Shown: positions 43,773 to 54,626, counted from the first letter of the stretch. The stretch is DNA of 64,000 nucleotides from Bedellia somnulentella (GCA_963576735.1 OY755177.1:930001-994000); one strand, 5' to 3'. Numbers and translations: made by a program. The notes: a model not told the origin generated them from the letters alone.

Positions 43773-44095
43773 GCCGTGTAGTGCCAGCTTAGAATGTCGC
43801 TACCCCTTTCTACCCACGGGTGTCGTAAGAGGCGACTAAGGGTATTGGGGCTTTTTATTGGATTTTTGGGCGATGCGGTTGGCTACATTGTTACTTGTTT
43901 TACTTGCTTCTAAAATGAATCATTTGTTTAAAATTTAACATTAAGCATATTTCACCAACCCATCACCAAAAACCTTTATTTTACGATCTTTTCCCCACTC
44001 AACTTCCTAAAGTGGCTGAGGAATTTATGATTCCTCAGCTCTGGTTACCCCTTCTAGGGAATTATAGCCGTGAGTATATGCATGTATGTATGTTT
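43773..44095 (+). mobile_element. SINE-A (CGGGTGTCGTAAG subtype) with a 74-bp internal insert
   Basis: Head GCCGTGTAGTGCCAGCTTAG; the 3' end is GAGTATATGCATGTATGTATG. GATGCGGTTGG is cut at 43882 and resumes as ACCCATCACC-type sequence near 43956. Without 43883-43956 the copy is almost intact. Confidence 0.85.
43883..43956. repeat. Insert whose first 42 bp recur inverted 1 kb away
   Basis: 43883-43924 (CTACATTGTTACTTGTTTTA …) is the reverse complement of 44957-44998 with one mismatch. The rest of the insert (43925-43956) has no second copy here. Confidence 0.8.
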
Positions 44096-44618
44096 GAGTC
44101 TACAATGAATGATGGTTGATCAAAAAAATATTCCTACTTAAGTTTCAAAAGAACTTTTGTAAACTTGAAATGGCTAACGAATATTTAAATATCCTTTATA
44201 GGATTTCCAGCCGTTGGTATATATGTATTTTTTTCGTATATGTATGTTTGTTTTATATTTATACAATTTTAGTAAGAATTAATGTACTAAGTACTATGGC
44301 ACATACTTATGAAATAATGGTCGAAATTACAACCAAGGTTGTTTGCCAGACCCCAGACCATAGTCAGGAAAATTTAAATCATTTTATGTTTATTCTATTA
44401 ATATTGCGAATTCCTGTTTCATTCAAATACTTGGTCTATAAACGATCCGTAAGATTACTTTGATCTGGTTTAAGATTTTACTAAGGGCCATTAACAATCT
44501 ATTGTTGAGTAAAATTCTTTGACACTCAAGAAAATGTGAAATAAAATTAGTTTTACGATCAACCTGTGTGTTGCACTGTGTTGTAAGTTTGATTAAAATC
44601 ATTTATTTATTGTTTCAC
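44096..44618. other. Unique gap
   Basis: The 115-codon plus-strand frame at 44116-44463 is the longest such frame in the first 45 kb, but it crosses a SINE-A-like scrap (TTATAGGATTTCCAGCCG). Its translation is low-complexity hydrophobic. I treat it as chance. Confidence 0.45.
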
Positions 44619-44900
44619 ATACACACACTCACGGCTATAAACCCCTAGAAGGGGTAGCCAGAGCTAAGAAATTATAAATTCCTAAGCCACTTTTGATAAG
44701 TTGTTTTGGATAAAGATAGTGAAATAAAGATTGTAGTCTTTACCCCACTTAATTTTCCAAAAGTGGCTAAGGAATTTCTAATTCCTTAGCTCTGGCTACC
44801 CTTCCCGTGGGTGTTCGTAAGAGCCGGTTGGTACTGTGTATTGGTGTATTTTGAGCGATATTTCGGCGATGCGGTTAGAAACTATCACCAAAAATTATGT
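44619..44900. mobile_element. Scrambled SINE-A cluster
   Basis: 44619-44737 is a minus-strand 3' half (ACACTCACGGCTATAAACCC). 44738-44801 is a plus-strand 3' part (CCTTAGCTCTGGCTACCC) and 44802-44895 a plus-strand 5' part (CCCGTGGGTGTTCGTAAGAG … GATGCGGTTAG). The order cannot come from one simple insertion. Confidence 0.65.
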
Positions 44901-44956
44901 CGCTTGGGTAATAAGTATCTGTGAGTGTAAATATATGCCATGTTTTAGAACTTTAG

Positions 44957-44998
44957 AATGATTCATTTTAGAAGCAAGTAAAACAAGTAACATTGTAG
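44957..44998. repeat. Inverted partner of the 43883 insert
   Basis: AATGATTCATTTTAGAAGCA … ACATTGTAG, 41 of 42 matches to the reverse complement of 43883-43924. Its flanks are unique, so this is the likely source locus, or a second copy of a small mobile piece. Confidence 0.75.
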
Positions 44999-44999
44999 T

Positions 45000-45359
45000 C
45001 TAAGCAGGTAATATATTTTTAAAGTTAGAGAAAAGTCATTATGTATGTAACAAAAGGCTCTTTGAATTATGGTGAAGGTTGGTATGTATTTGCAACAGAC
45101 AAATTACAATAGCCGACGAAAACTTCCGAGGGTGAATTTTCCAGTGATTAAAAAGCTATTTTCTCGCCTGTTTGCTGTACAAAACATTCATTAACATCAT
45201 TCGAGGTGGCAAAATGAAAGAGAGATAAAATATTAAAAATTTATATAAAAAACTAATGGATGCTTTATTTGTTTGGATAATAATCATCTTTCAAGTTGAA
45301 TACATTGTGAAAGACAATTTTTTTTTCATTAATAACCGAAATCTACAAAAACACATATA
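45000..45359. other. Unique gap
   Basis: AT-rich, nothing recognised. Confidence 0.5.
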
Positions 45360-45437
45360 ATAACGGCTATTGAAAGATGTAGCCAATGCTTCAGAGCTCG
45401 AAGCACGGCAGCCACTATTGGAAGTATAGTGGGATCA
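45360..45437 (-). mobile_element. SINE-A 3' fragment, old
   Basis: ACGGCTATTGAAAGATGTAG, then CAGAGCTCGAAGCACGGCAG and CCACTATTGGAAGTATAG; diverged. Confidence 0.5.
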
Positions 45438-46262
45438 ATCATACTTAGTTCTAAATTGTTATTCAACACTATCAGATCATACTCCCTTAAGAAAATTTAA
45501 TGTATTATAAAATTCATAATAATAACAATAAAAACACGACCTTAATCCATTAAGAATCTACACCTATTCAACATCACTGACATCTAAAACAGCGCAGAGA
45601 AAAGGTGAGTGAAAACAATATGGCCGCGGGCGTTTCGCGCCTCAATCTGTCACGTGGCCTGTCAACTGCCGCGCGCACTGTCAACTGTCAGACACGGCGG
45701 CTGATTGCAGCAACACCTTGGCCCGCCTGCTGCTACAAAAAAGTTAAAGTTCTTTAAATGTGAAAATGTGCGCAATAAACTAGTTAGCTTTGTTGTTACT
45801 GAAAATGCCTGTTCATTGGTAAATTTTAGGTATTACCTAAGATTACTAATCCTGACACAAGTGAATAAATGTTTAACCATAGAAATGTATTTTTAGGCTT
45901 TTACAATAAGCATTTTAAACTTCTTCTTCGGGTTCTAACAGCTAAGACAAACATTACCCTGATAGTAATGACTTTTACCGTGAGTTTTCATGTGTGTTTG
46001 TCAAATAAATAAATTTATTTCTTTCCTACTATTTTTTATCTAGCTCTCAAACACCTTGCGGGGCGATTGCCAAAATATTTTTGGCACAAAACTAGGGTTT
46101 TCCGAATTTTTCTCAGCAGCGTTCGTTTGTTGATAATTCACAGGTAATCTTGTGTGAAATACAACAATAATAATTAATTTTGTAACAGCTGTACAGCTGG
46201 TGACCACTCGAGACGAAGACTTTTTCACAACTTTAAAATTTTACCTTATTTTATTAGATTTA
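45438..46262. other. Unique gap with GC-rich CpG patch
   Basis: 45592-45725 is distinctly GC-rich (ATGGCCGCGGGCGTTTCGCG, CTGCCGCGCGCACTG, CACGTGG) with three GTCAACTG/CTGTCA-type repeats. It could be a regulatory island; I see no TATA box or open frame beyond 63 codons. Confidence 0.4.
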
Positions 46263-46263
46263 A

Positions 46264-46624
46264 CCGTGATAGCCCAGTGGGTAGAACACTCGGTTCTCGT
46301 GCAAGCGACTAGTGTTCAAATCCCGGGTCGGGCCTACACCAATTTGTCTTTTCTAAAAAGACATATGTGTGGTTAATTTATCATGGTTGTTAACGGTGAG
46401 GGAAAACATCGTGAGGAAACCCACATGGCTGAGTTGTACTTTGTCATGTGACAGTGTATTCGTACAAAACGGCGATAGGCCTGCCCCCTATCACGTGAGT
46501 ACACTGTCCATGCAAAACGTGGGTGCTCTGACAACCAGGTGACAAAGTCACGTGATGTTCAGAAGTATTAGTACCTCTGCCAACCCCTTCGGGGATATTC
46601 GGCGTGAACGTTTATGTTATGTTC
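46264..46624 (+). mobile_element. SINE-B, full-length reference copy
   Basis: The best-preserved plus-strand copy. Order: tRNA head with box A TGATAGCCCAGTGGGTAGA and box B GTGTTCAAATCCC; CGGGTCGGGCCTACACCAAT; core GTGAGGGAAAACATCGTGAG; ATCACGTGAGTACACTG; CACCAGGTGAC-type block; CCAACCCCTTCGGGGATATT; tail GTTTATGTTATGTT. ATTAGATTTAA (46253-46263) and ATTAAATTTAA (46625-46635) form a one-mismatch TSD. Confidence 0.92.
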
Positions 46625-46689
46625 ATTAAATTTAAATGCTCATACTATTGAATAATTTTTTGGTTATAAATTTTTCTAAATTATTTTTA

Positions 46690-46763
46690 GCTGTGTAGTG
46701 TCAATTCCTTAGCTCTGGCTACCTCTTTTGGGGATTTTTAGCCTTGAGTATATGTATGTATAT
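46690..46763 (+). mobile_element. SINE-A with large internal deletion
   Basis: GCTGTGTAGTGTC joins directly to AATTCCTTAGCTCTGGCTAC and runs to GAGTATATGTATGTATATA. About 170 bp is lost. Confidence 0.75.
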
Positions 46764-47465
46764 AAAATATATTTAAAATATGGATGAGTAGACTTTGATA
46801 TTATAGTAAAAAAGGTTATAGGTGTTTCATAGGTATTATCTAAAGACAAAATGAATAAGAACAGAAAAATAATATATATATACATGTATATATTATTTTT
46901 ATATTTATATTACCATTTTATATTATTCTTTATATATATGTAAAAATACTAAACAATTGAGAAAAGAATAAAATTTAATAATAATGATAATTGATGATAC
47001 TTGAATGATAATGTGTGTAGTGTGAGTAATGTGTATTATTATGTGTGAGTGTGTGAATGTGAATGTGATTGTATTGTATTGATGTACATAAACGTTATAT
47101 AATAATAAAACCTTATTTAAATAACAAGACATATAAATGGTTGAATCTACCTAAGCAAACTATAGCGTCTAGAAGCAGGCGTTTGAAAATAGACTTGCTA
47201 TGTGCAAACGGATCTAATGAATAAAAATATTTGTTGGACTCATCTAAAACTCGTTGAATAGGCGCGTTATGAGCATAGTTGGTTGTTAGCAAAATTATGG
47301 CGAGTTCTGAGCGCATTGTATGTGTTTAGTCCAATTTGGAAAACTACGTTGGGACAATCCATCCGACCACTCAAAACATCATGCAGAACTAACATGTGGA
47401 ACTAAAAGAATGCGGCGCTGGTAAAGTTGTAATATTTAATATTTATTTATTTATATAATATAATA
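46764..47465. other. Unique gap with simple sequence
   Basis: 46870-46930 is AT-rich and self-complementary (ATATATATACATGTATATAT). 47012-47085 is GT-rich (GTGTGAGTGTGTGAATGTGA) and reads on the minus strand as a spurious IHITHTTH-type peptide. No gene is recognised. Confidence 0.5.
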
Positions 47466-47576
47466 TTTTTTCCCCACGCAACTTCCAAAAGTGGCTGAGG
47501 AATGTCTAATTCGTTAGCTCTGGCTACCCCTTCTAGGGATTTATAGCCGTGAGTATATGTATGTATTTATGTATGT
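47466..47576 (+). mobile_element. SINE-A, 5'-truncated 3' half
   Basis: TTTTCCCCACGCAACTTCC to CCGTGAGTATATGTATGTAT. TTATTTATTTATA-like sequence flanks both sides but is too simple to count as a TSD. Confidence 0.8.
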
Positions 47577-47650
47577 TATTTATTTATACAGCAATTCAAA
47601 ATTATCAAAAAATGCATATCTTATACTAAAGATTGATATGGTTGCTTTTT

Positions 47651-47996
47651 ACAAACGTTCACACGAATATCCCCAAAGGGGTTGGCAGAGGTACTAATAC
47701 TTCTGAACATCACGTGACTTTGTCACCTTCTGTTCAGAGTACCCACGTTTTGCATGGACAGTGTCTGTGGACAGTGTATTTACGTGATAGGGGGCAGGCC
47801 TATCGCCGTTTTGTACGAATACACTGTCACATGACTAAGTACAACAGCCATGGGGGTTTCCTCAGCGTTAACAACCATGATAAATTAACCACATATATGT
47901 CTACAGAAAAGACAAATTGGTGTAGGCCCGACCTGGGATTTGAACACTAGTCGTTTGCACGATAACCGGTGTTCTACCCATTGAGCTATCACGTCC
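47651..47996 (-). mobile_element. SINE-B, full length
   Basis: From ACAAACGTTCACACG to the head GAGCTATCACGTC. A small duplication (GGACAGTGTCTGTGGACAGTG) lies in the middle, and part of the core is deleted. Confidence 0.88.
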
Positions 47997-48025
47997 TTTT
48001 TTCACCTATAATTTTAAGTATTATA

Positions 48026-48109
48026 TTAGGTTGACACAAAAGCAACTTTTTTTTATATATCTGTGTGCCTGTGTTATTTGAAAGAAATAATAATTATTAA
48101 ATCAACCTA
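48026..48109. mobile_element. 84-bp mariner-type MITE
   Basis: Begins TTAGGTTGACACAAAAGC, which closely resembles Tc1/mariner inverted ends of the TTAGGTTGG-CAAAAGT type, and ends AAATCAACCTA. TA flanks at 48024-48025 and 48110-48111 match the family's TA target. There is no transposase; it is an internally deleted remnant. Confidence 0.65.
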
Positions 48110-48111
48110 TA

Positions 48112-49437
48112 TTTAATTTAAATCCATCGTTTCCAAAATTCAATTTCATTATTTTATATACTAAAACATTAAAAGGTTCAGAAAACATCCACGTTTAATA
48201 GTGTCAGTGTAAGTTTAATGAGAAAAGAATAATGTTATTGTGACTTTTAGTACTTTTCGTGTTATTCAAGAATTCAAAATACGTCGCCCGTGTAGGACGT
48301 TTTATATAGCTCTTCAAACAGATGTGGGCTCGTTAACAATGAATAAACCGAGGATCGTCACGTAATAACGCAATTATTGTGATACCAACTTAGTCTTTGG
48401 CATATTTACTGTATCTTAAACTTGAGGTGCGGTCTTCTTCTGTATATTAACAGGTGCCTCTGCAAGCTCATATACCTACCACCCACTCACTTACGTATTC
48501 TCACGTTATTTTTCGAGAGATTTGTCATAATCGTCCCTTTACACGACCCTGAATTTTTTTTTTAGGATTCTTCTACGATCTCCTTTCTACTCATCAAGAG
48601 AGTTCATCCAATGCACGTGCCTGAACCACCTTAACGTTTTTAGTTTTTATAAGACTTTGTTATTATGACCATCTTTACCTGACACTTAATTCCCAAAACA
48701 TCTTTAAATCAGTACCAATGTGAAATATCTAACAAGCTTCTCAGTTCCATTACAATCCCACGTGATTTCACGTGAGCAGCTCCCTACCCCTGAACCACCC
48801 CTCTCACCCTCACCTAGCTATCAGATTGCAATTTACCGCAGAATTGGGGAACGATAAAAAATACCCCTCGAAGAACGGCCTAATAGCGACTGGGTTTGCT
48901 ACCTCGAAGTATATTTTCTAATCAGTAATTTTTATTTCTGCATTTGAGTATTGTTCAAGATAGTAGGAAAGACTGCGTACAATATGTATTTCTTAACGAG
49001 TGAGAATGTGTGTGAATGTAATCAGCTGCAAAACTTACAAATGCTCTGCAGATTAATATTTACTACTCCTGCAGTTTCGTAAGGTGGTTTCGCTTGTAGA
49101 TATTACGAGATGTAGTCCCGATTTACTATCGATAATTTCAATTCAATATAATAAATCCAAACTGGACTGGACCATTTCGGATTTTATGTTGTCATAAATC
49201 GCGGATATAGCTAATTTAGCAAAGGTTTGAAATAACAGGCGCGAAGCCAGGTGTGGCACATGAAACTCCGGTTAAAATTAGATTGAAACGTTACAATATC
49301 GTGTGACGTTTTTAGAATATATGCCAATAAGTAGTAATTAGTCCTTAGTAGTTACGCAGAAATTAAAAATTATAGACAACTGGTGGTCCTTTTACTTATT
49401 GCGATCGCTTTCAGACAACCATTTGTTTCTGTCTATT
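48112..49437. other. Repeat-poor unique gap
   Basis: A C-rich stretch at 48768-48815 (CTCCCTACCCCTGAACCACC) follows CACGTGATTTCACGTGAG, a pair of CACGTG sites 11 bp apart at about 48759-48775. No gene is recognised. Confidence 0.45.
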
Positions 49438-49575
49438 CTAGTGGGAACCGATACATAAAAAACTTAATGCAATAGGCAAAAACTGTCGATCGCCACGTTT
49501 TAATATCCTTGTATGCCTCTCGAAAATTATTTCTATTAACCAATGTTTTAATACGTGTGCCCTTTTAATCTTCCA
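49438..49575 (-). mobile_element. LINE-L, very old 3' end
   Basis: AGTGGGAACCGATACATAAA, ACTGTCGATCGCCACGTTT and CTTGTATGCCTCTCGAAA keep the LINE-L order at low identity; the tail is lost. Confidence 0.5.
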
Positions 49576-50070
49576 AGTTCAGGCACCCGTCTTTAAAAAC
49601 TTAGGAGTTTCCAATACGGTATTCCATTTCACAGTAATTATGTATATTATAAAAGTAAAAATATTATATGATAATTCTTTCAATGCCAAAAGAAAGAACA
49701 AAATCTCAAGAGGAAGATGTTGGAATTTCATCTGACCGGAAATTACGTGGAGGTGGGCGAGCGGAAGTGACCGGAGCCCCCGGCAGTGTATTTCCGTTTC
49801 CGGGCGGTGATCACCTTAGCGGGTCATTTGAACTCCTTGCGTGAGATAAGACGGTTAGCCTTTTTGGTGCGTTACAGTGAAAAATTTGGGTTGATGTAAT
49901 TTACATTCTTACAATCACACGAACTAAATAATTAAATTGTTATTTCAAAAGGATAGTTAATAATTTTACATTTTTCTTGATGTATTGTAAAGCGTAAAGC
50001 AAAATACTGAAAAAACGAATACTTTGTCAATCTTAGGTGTATTTAAATATACACGATATTTCAATACGCT
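49576..50070. other. Unique gap with GC-rich core
   Basis: 49738-49860 is unusually GC-rich (GGAGGTGGGCGAGCGGAAGT, GACCGGAGCCCCCGGCAG, CCGGGCGGTGATCACC). It looks like conserved or regulatory sequence but contains no sustained open frame. Confidence 0.4.
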
Positions 50071-50213
50071 ATAATGTCGGCTTAGATAAGCACTACCCCA
50101 TCTCTTGACTGTGGTGAGTGAGTGTAGAGGTGACTAGGGGAATTGGGGCAAATGCAAGTTATTTTTGGGATCAGACAATCTATAACTCTGGCTACCCCTT
50201 AAGGAGATTTATC
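50071..50213 (+). mobile_element. SINE-A, old and internally deleted
   Basis: ATGTCGGCTTAGATAAGCAC then AGGTGACTAGGGGAATTGGG and CTCTGGCTACCCCTTAAGG. Confidence 0.65.
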
Positions 50214-51562
50214 TTAGGTATTTGGTTTTGTTAGTTATGTCCTAGTTAGTCCAGCTATTTCTATCGCACTGTATATGGGGAGGCTTAGCAGGCTGGGAAT
50301 GCAATAGATTTAACAGGTTTACACGACTCTAGTGTTTCTTTTCAAGGCGTAGTCTGATTAATTAGTGAGAGTATTAGAATTCACGTTAATAACACATATG
50401 TTACTAGAACACAAAACGATATTTTTGATTTATTTCCTTTAATCTTAAAGAAAACTTACATCTCCTACATCATCATCATCATTGTTGATTGCCTTTGTTC
50501 TGGCATTCAAAATTGTAGGTTTGGAAATGCTGATATTTATTAAATGAACCGTGTTGAGAACTGCTTAGATACATAAAAATATAAGAACAACAGCAATAAA
50601 TTTAAGAATAGATTAATAATGGTCACAAATTTACAAAACTTACTATTTAAATGATACTGAACACCTGAAACCAACATCAATCATATTTTATAAAATTTCA
50701 CAAACACAGAAAACTTAACGCAAAAATCATTTTTCATTACCGCACGCAAAATTTAAAATGTTAATTAACATAATCTATAAATATGACATCTTAATAACGC
50801 TAGTCCACGGCAAAGCAAAGACTAATTGAACTAAATTCGCCGTAGAATATTATTAATGTTAAGTGTGGGTAGTTGTAAAAATTTCCGCGGTAATTACACG
50901 GTAGATGTCGTGCGGATCCGGCGAGTAACGATGTGTTGACGTTTCACCTGGCTGGCGGTTGCTAGGGATGGGTATTTTAGCAATGTCTCAGTAAATATCG
51001 AAGATAATTTTTTTCTTGAATTTTGGGTTATGATATTTTGAACTGAGCTCTGCTTAAAAAAACTATTGATGATGAGGAGCGACGCTTAAACGAGTCATAA
51101 AACTATCGTTCTTTTGATAAATTTTGTATTGTTTACAATATTTGAGGCAGTATTACCACCGAAATAGTAATAGTTTTACTACATTTTATTCATTTAATTT
51201 ACAATACTTAACAAGTATACATCAATATTCTTTTCATTTTAAAAACAAAAATCTAGGCCCTTAATTAGTTTTGAATAAATAACGATGTGAACATGCTTCT
51301 AATTTAAATTTTCCTGCGTCTTCTATAATAATGAAAAAAAATCTTTTCTATAGCCACAAAGTGCTAACTTTTGAAATGTTAAGACAGCGTCGATAAATAA
51401 AATTCAAAACATAGTCCATCACTAAACTGTAGCGCCATTAGTAAGCAACGCAAATATTGTATTGAAAGGACGGTGTCTCTCACGACAGCATTACGTCATC
51501 ACACGAAAGCGATTGTCACCTACATGATGCTTATACGATTCGAAACGTTACAACGCCCAAAA
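50214..51562. other. Repeat-poor unique gap
   Basis: CATCATCATCATCATTG near 50468 is a short microsatellite. 50885-50965 is GC-richer (CGTGCGGATCCGGCGAGTAA, CACCTGGCTGGCGG). No gene is recognised. Confidence 0.45.
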
Positions 51563-51852
51563 AGAAAATATTTATATTTGCCGACCTTGGGTTTATTTTG
51601 CTTTATATTTCGGTTCCGAATATCACTTCCATATCTCTTTCCGTGGGGTTTGTACGAGGTAACATCCATCACTTAACCTTTTATTTTACTTCCAAAAGTG
51701 ATTCATGAGAAAATATTTATATTTGCCGACCTTGGGTTTATTTTGCTTTATATTTCGGTTCCGAATATCACTTCCATATCTCTTTCCGTGGGGTTTGTAC
51801 GAGGTAACATCCATCACTTAACCTTTTATTTTACCTCTTCCTTATTTTACTT
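51563..51852. repeat. 145-bp direct tandem duplication
   Basis: AGAAAATATTTATATTTGCC starts at 51563 and again at 51708. Both units run through GACCTTGGGTTTATTTTGC, TTCGGTTCCGAATATCAC and CGTGGGGTTTGTACGAGG. They are almost identical except that unit 2 has an extra CTCTTCCTTATTTTAC-like segment. The GAATATCACTTCC … CGTGGGG part faintly recalls the SINE-A head region. Confidence 0.88.
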
Positions 51853-51905
51853 CCATAAGAAGTAGCACATAATTTATAATTATAACATAAAAGAAAACAA
51901 AAATA

Positions 51906-51978
51906 TGTTTCCGCCCGGGATCGAACCGGGGGCCTTCTGCGTGTTAGGCAGATGTGATAACCGCTACACCACGGAAAC
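51906..51978 (-). tRNA. tRNA-Val-AAC: tRNA-Val (anticodon AAC)
   Basis: The 73-nt minus-strand transcript folds cleanly. Acceptor stem GTTTCCG/CGGAAAC is 7 bp, and the D-arm is GTGTAGCGGTTATCAC. Anticodon stem TCTGC/GCAGA holds loop CTAACAC with anticodon AAC, T-stem CCCGG/CCGGG holds loop TTCGATC, and the discriminator is A. Box A (TGGTGTAGCGG) and box B (GGTTCGATCCC) match the internal Pol III promoter. A run TTTTTGTTTTCTTTT starts about 5 nt downstream and fits a Pol III terminator. It decodes GUU valine codons. Unlike SINE-C bodies it has a normal 7-nt anticodon loop and no repeat around it, so I take it as a working gene. Confidence 0.95.
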
Positions 51979-52816
51979 GATATATGATTCGGCTCAAACA
52001 CCTTAAATAAGCTAGTTTATCAGACAACGCTATCATTCAACTGTATATTGTGTAAATCAATATCATTATCGCGTATCTACTGTATAAATATTATCATACC
52101 CTGTCCATACTTGGCAAGTTTTAATACTTTAAATATTATCGTATGATATTTTTTTTCCATTAGACGTCATACAGATTAAAATTTATTTAACTTGCGGCTG
52201 TTAAAAACATGCAAATAAAGTTACTGAGTATAGGATAGTGCGTTTCTAAGCTTACAGTTAGTATACAATAAAAAAAGTTATAAAATGTATAACCTCCGAA
52301 TTATCTCTAGTCTAGAGCCATTAAATTAACATTTAAATGTATCCACTTGTGGCAAATAGGTGAATAAAAACTCAATTCTTGGGCTCTTATATTCACCCCG
52401 AATGTTGTACAAATGCATTTTGTTTTATGGGTCCCGTGGTACTTTGTGATTGACTAACTTTACTCTGACTCTAGTGAATTTGCAGTACACTGATAATAAA
52501 AATTGTAAGTCGAAACGTTCTCCGCTATGATATATAGGTAGGTATCATAATAGGTATATTAAAGGTGATGACAAATTAATCGATCAGGGTAATGCAAGTT
52601 GGGTGATTTTGGTGGAAATCATTAGTGACGATGTACCTGGACGGTGATATTACCTGATAAGTTTAATTTTATGATTTATATGTTATAGGATGCAGATAAT
52701 AAATTGTTTTGGTAGCTACATTGATACTCGTATACTAATTTGGAGATGCAAACCAGTTAAGTGAAAGTTTTGATAAAAACGATATACCTTTATTTTGAAA
52801 TTATATAACGCATACT
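51979..52816. other. Unique AT-rich gap upstream of the tRNA gene
   Basis: Nothing recognised. The first ~100 bp is the 5' flank of tRNA-Val. Confidence 0.5.
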
Positions 52817-52958
52817 TTTATATACTCACGGCTATAAAATAAACGTTAGTAGGTGATGAATCTCCAGCAATCAGTAAAATGCCCCATGACCTTTAGTCGC
52901 CTCTTACAACACCTGCAAAAAGCAATGGGGTTATTCTATTCCAAGCCACCACCCAGCT
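52817..52958 (-). mobile_element. SINE-A, internally deleted
   Basis: TATATACTCACGGCTATAAA joins to GGTGATGAATCTCCAGC and continues to AAGCCACCACCCAGC; about 110 bp is missing. Confidence 0.7.
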
Positions 52959-53276
52959 TGCACATACACATCATAGAAAGCATGCCTACAAATTATTCTA
53001 TACACCAAAATATTAAAACCAATAGATCAATCGATCCAATCAAAGTAGAATAACGACGTACGGTGAACTAGTCGGGTTAATGATTCCGCGAAGTGACGTG
53101 TGTCCAGATTTACAGATCCGCTGTGAGATCGGTTGACGCGCCGGAGACTGCGCTGACCTGATTTGCATGCGCACTGATCTCATGAGAAATGGGGATGGAG
53201 TAAGGTTGTAAGTCTGTGAAACTATGTTTAGTAAAAAATAAGGAAAAATAAATGACCGATAAATTTATCTTTTCGT

Positions 53277-53311
53277 ATACATACATACATATACTCACGG
53301 CTATAAATCTC
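53277..53311 (-). mobile_element. SINE-A tail-only fragment
   Basis: CATACATACATATACTCACG then GCTATAAATCTCC, the last ~35 bp of the element; extreme 5' truncation. Confidence 0.65.
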
Positions 53312-53635
53312 CTTCATTTCTGATATTGAATTGAATCAGGCGTTACTTTGCGGAAATCCATAGCAATACTAATATTAATAAATTTCTTCGCTTAATTCCG
53401 CTAAATAATACCTGCAGTCTTCATGCAACATGCACTGTGCACCGCCCGCTCTACCACTTACAAGAAATCGAAAAGCAGACAATGCACCACACACACACCC
53501 GCAAGCGAAAACCACAGGCAACCACAAACATGCGACGCGTTTCGACTCAACACGAGTCATTGTCGAGCAGTTAGAAGACAATTCGGCAGCTGACCACCGA
53601 GTACTCGTTTATTAATATTAGTATTACCTTCATTT
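53312..53635. other. Unique gap, relatively GC-rich
   Basis: 53405-53600 has mirrored open frames on both strands (CACCGCCCGCTCTACC, CACACACACCCGCAAGCG). Neither translation is recognisable. Confidence 0.4.
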
Positions 53636-53733
53636 CTATCACAACTTTTAAATGTGGCTGAGGAGTTTCCGACTCTGAAGCTCTAGCTACCCCTTTTTGG
53701 GATTTATGGCCGTGAGCATATGTAGGCATGTAT
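53636..53733 (+). mobile_element. SINE-A (GGGATTTATGGCC subtype), 5'-truncated
   Basis: TCACAACTTTTAAATGTGGC to GGCCGTGAGCATATGTAGG. Confidence 0.75.
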
Positions 53734-53756
53734 GTTACTTATAACAAAAAAACATA

Positions 53757-53810
53757 CCTATACATACATATACTCACGGCTATAAATCCCTTGAAGGGGT
53801 AGCCAGCCAT
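53757..53810 (-). mobile_element. SINE-A 3' fragment
   Basis: ACATACATATACTCACGGCT then CCCTTGAAGGGGTAGCCAG; stops there. CATAACAAAAAAA occurs on both sides (about 53740-53750 and 53808-53819), a plausible TSD for an extreme truncation. Confidence 0.75.
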
Positions 53811-53819
53811 AACAAAAAA

Positions 53820-54384
53820 AATGAATTATTTCACCTTAGATTATAATCATAATATTAAGATGAAGGTTACAGATTGAAATCAATAAAAATTAAAATTAAC
53901 ATCTTGCATACCTGTTTTCACCGGAAAACATATTTCATATCTTATCTTCTCATTTACAAAACTAACACATCTACCCTTTCCCCAAATCTTAGTCGCAAAA
54001 AGCAGACGAACTGATAGTACACGCAGTTTTATCAACATACAATACGGACTATTTCGCGAAAAATAATTAAGTAGTTGGCTTTGAGCCACTAATCAGTACT
54101 ATACCATACATTGTTGTTACTATGAACTTCGGTAGTAAAGGTTTTTAGTTATCTGTTATGACATTTTATTGCGCAGCGTGAAGTAATTGATTGCTTTATT
54201 TATTGGGTTTAAATCTTGTTTTGTTCTTATGATGTTGGTTTAATTTTCTTTTTTGGTTGTGGTTTTAAAATATGTTTTTTTTTTTTATAAACATGCGTCT
54301 ATTGGGTGTACGGGATTATATTATACCCATTTTTTTTTAAATAACGTAATTCTGTAATGTTAAACTATTTATTGAAATAGTAAA
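53820..54384. other. Unique AT-rich gap
   Basis: Nothing recognised. Confidence 0.5.
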
Positions 54385-54420
54385 CATACATACATATTCT
54401 CACGCCGTTAGTTCCCAAAA
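54385..54420 (-). mobile_element. LINE-L tail-only fragment
   Basis: ACATACATACATATTCTCAC then GCCGTTAGTTCCCA, the terminal ~35 bp. Confidence 0.6.
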
Positions 54421-54439
54421 TAAATAAATAGAAAAGTTA

Positions 54440-54486
54440 GAGTGTCTCTACATAAAAAATGCTCCGATATTTATGTAGAGACACTC
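54440..54486. other. Perfect 17-bp hairpin
   Basis: GAGTGTCTCTACATAAA (54440-54456) and TTTATGTAGAGACACTC (54470-54486) are exact reverse complements around a 13-nt loop. The arm is shorter than a typical animal pre-miRNA stem. No matching sequence occurs elsewhere in the window. Confidence 0.75.
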
Positions 54487-54626
54487 AAAGTGTATAATGT
54501 TGTAAAGATTACATTGCAGTATCACTGTATGTAATATAAGAATTATAAAATAAGTGTAAACTAGTACTTATATACATTTGTATTATGAATATAGAATTAC
54601 ATTGACAACCAACTAAGGCTTCAATT

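Noticed and set aside
44116..44463. 115-codon open frame as a membrane protein gene
   Set aside because: AT-rich hydrophobic translation, crosses a SINE-A scrap, no promoter, splice or family evidence.
46923..47132. Histidine/isoleucine-rich peptide frame
   Set aside because: Translation of GT/TG-rich simple sequence on the opposite strand.
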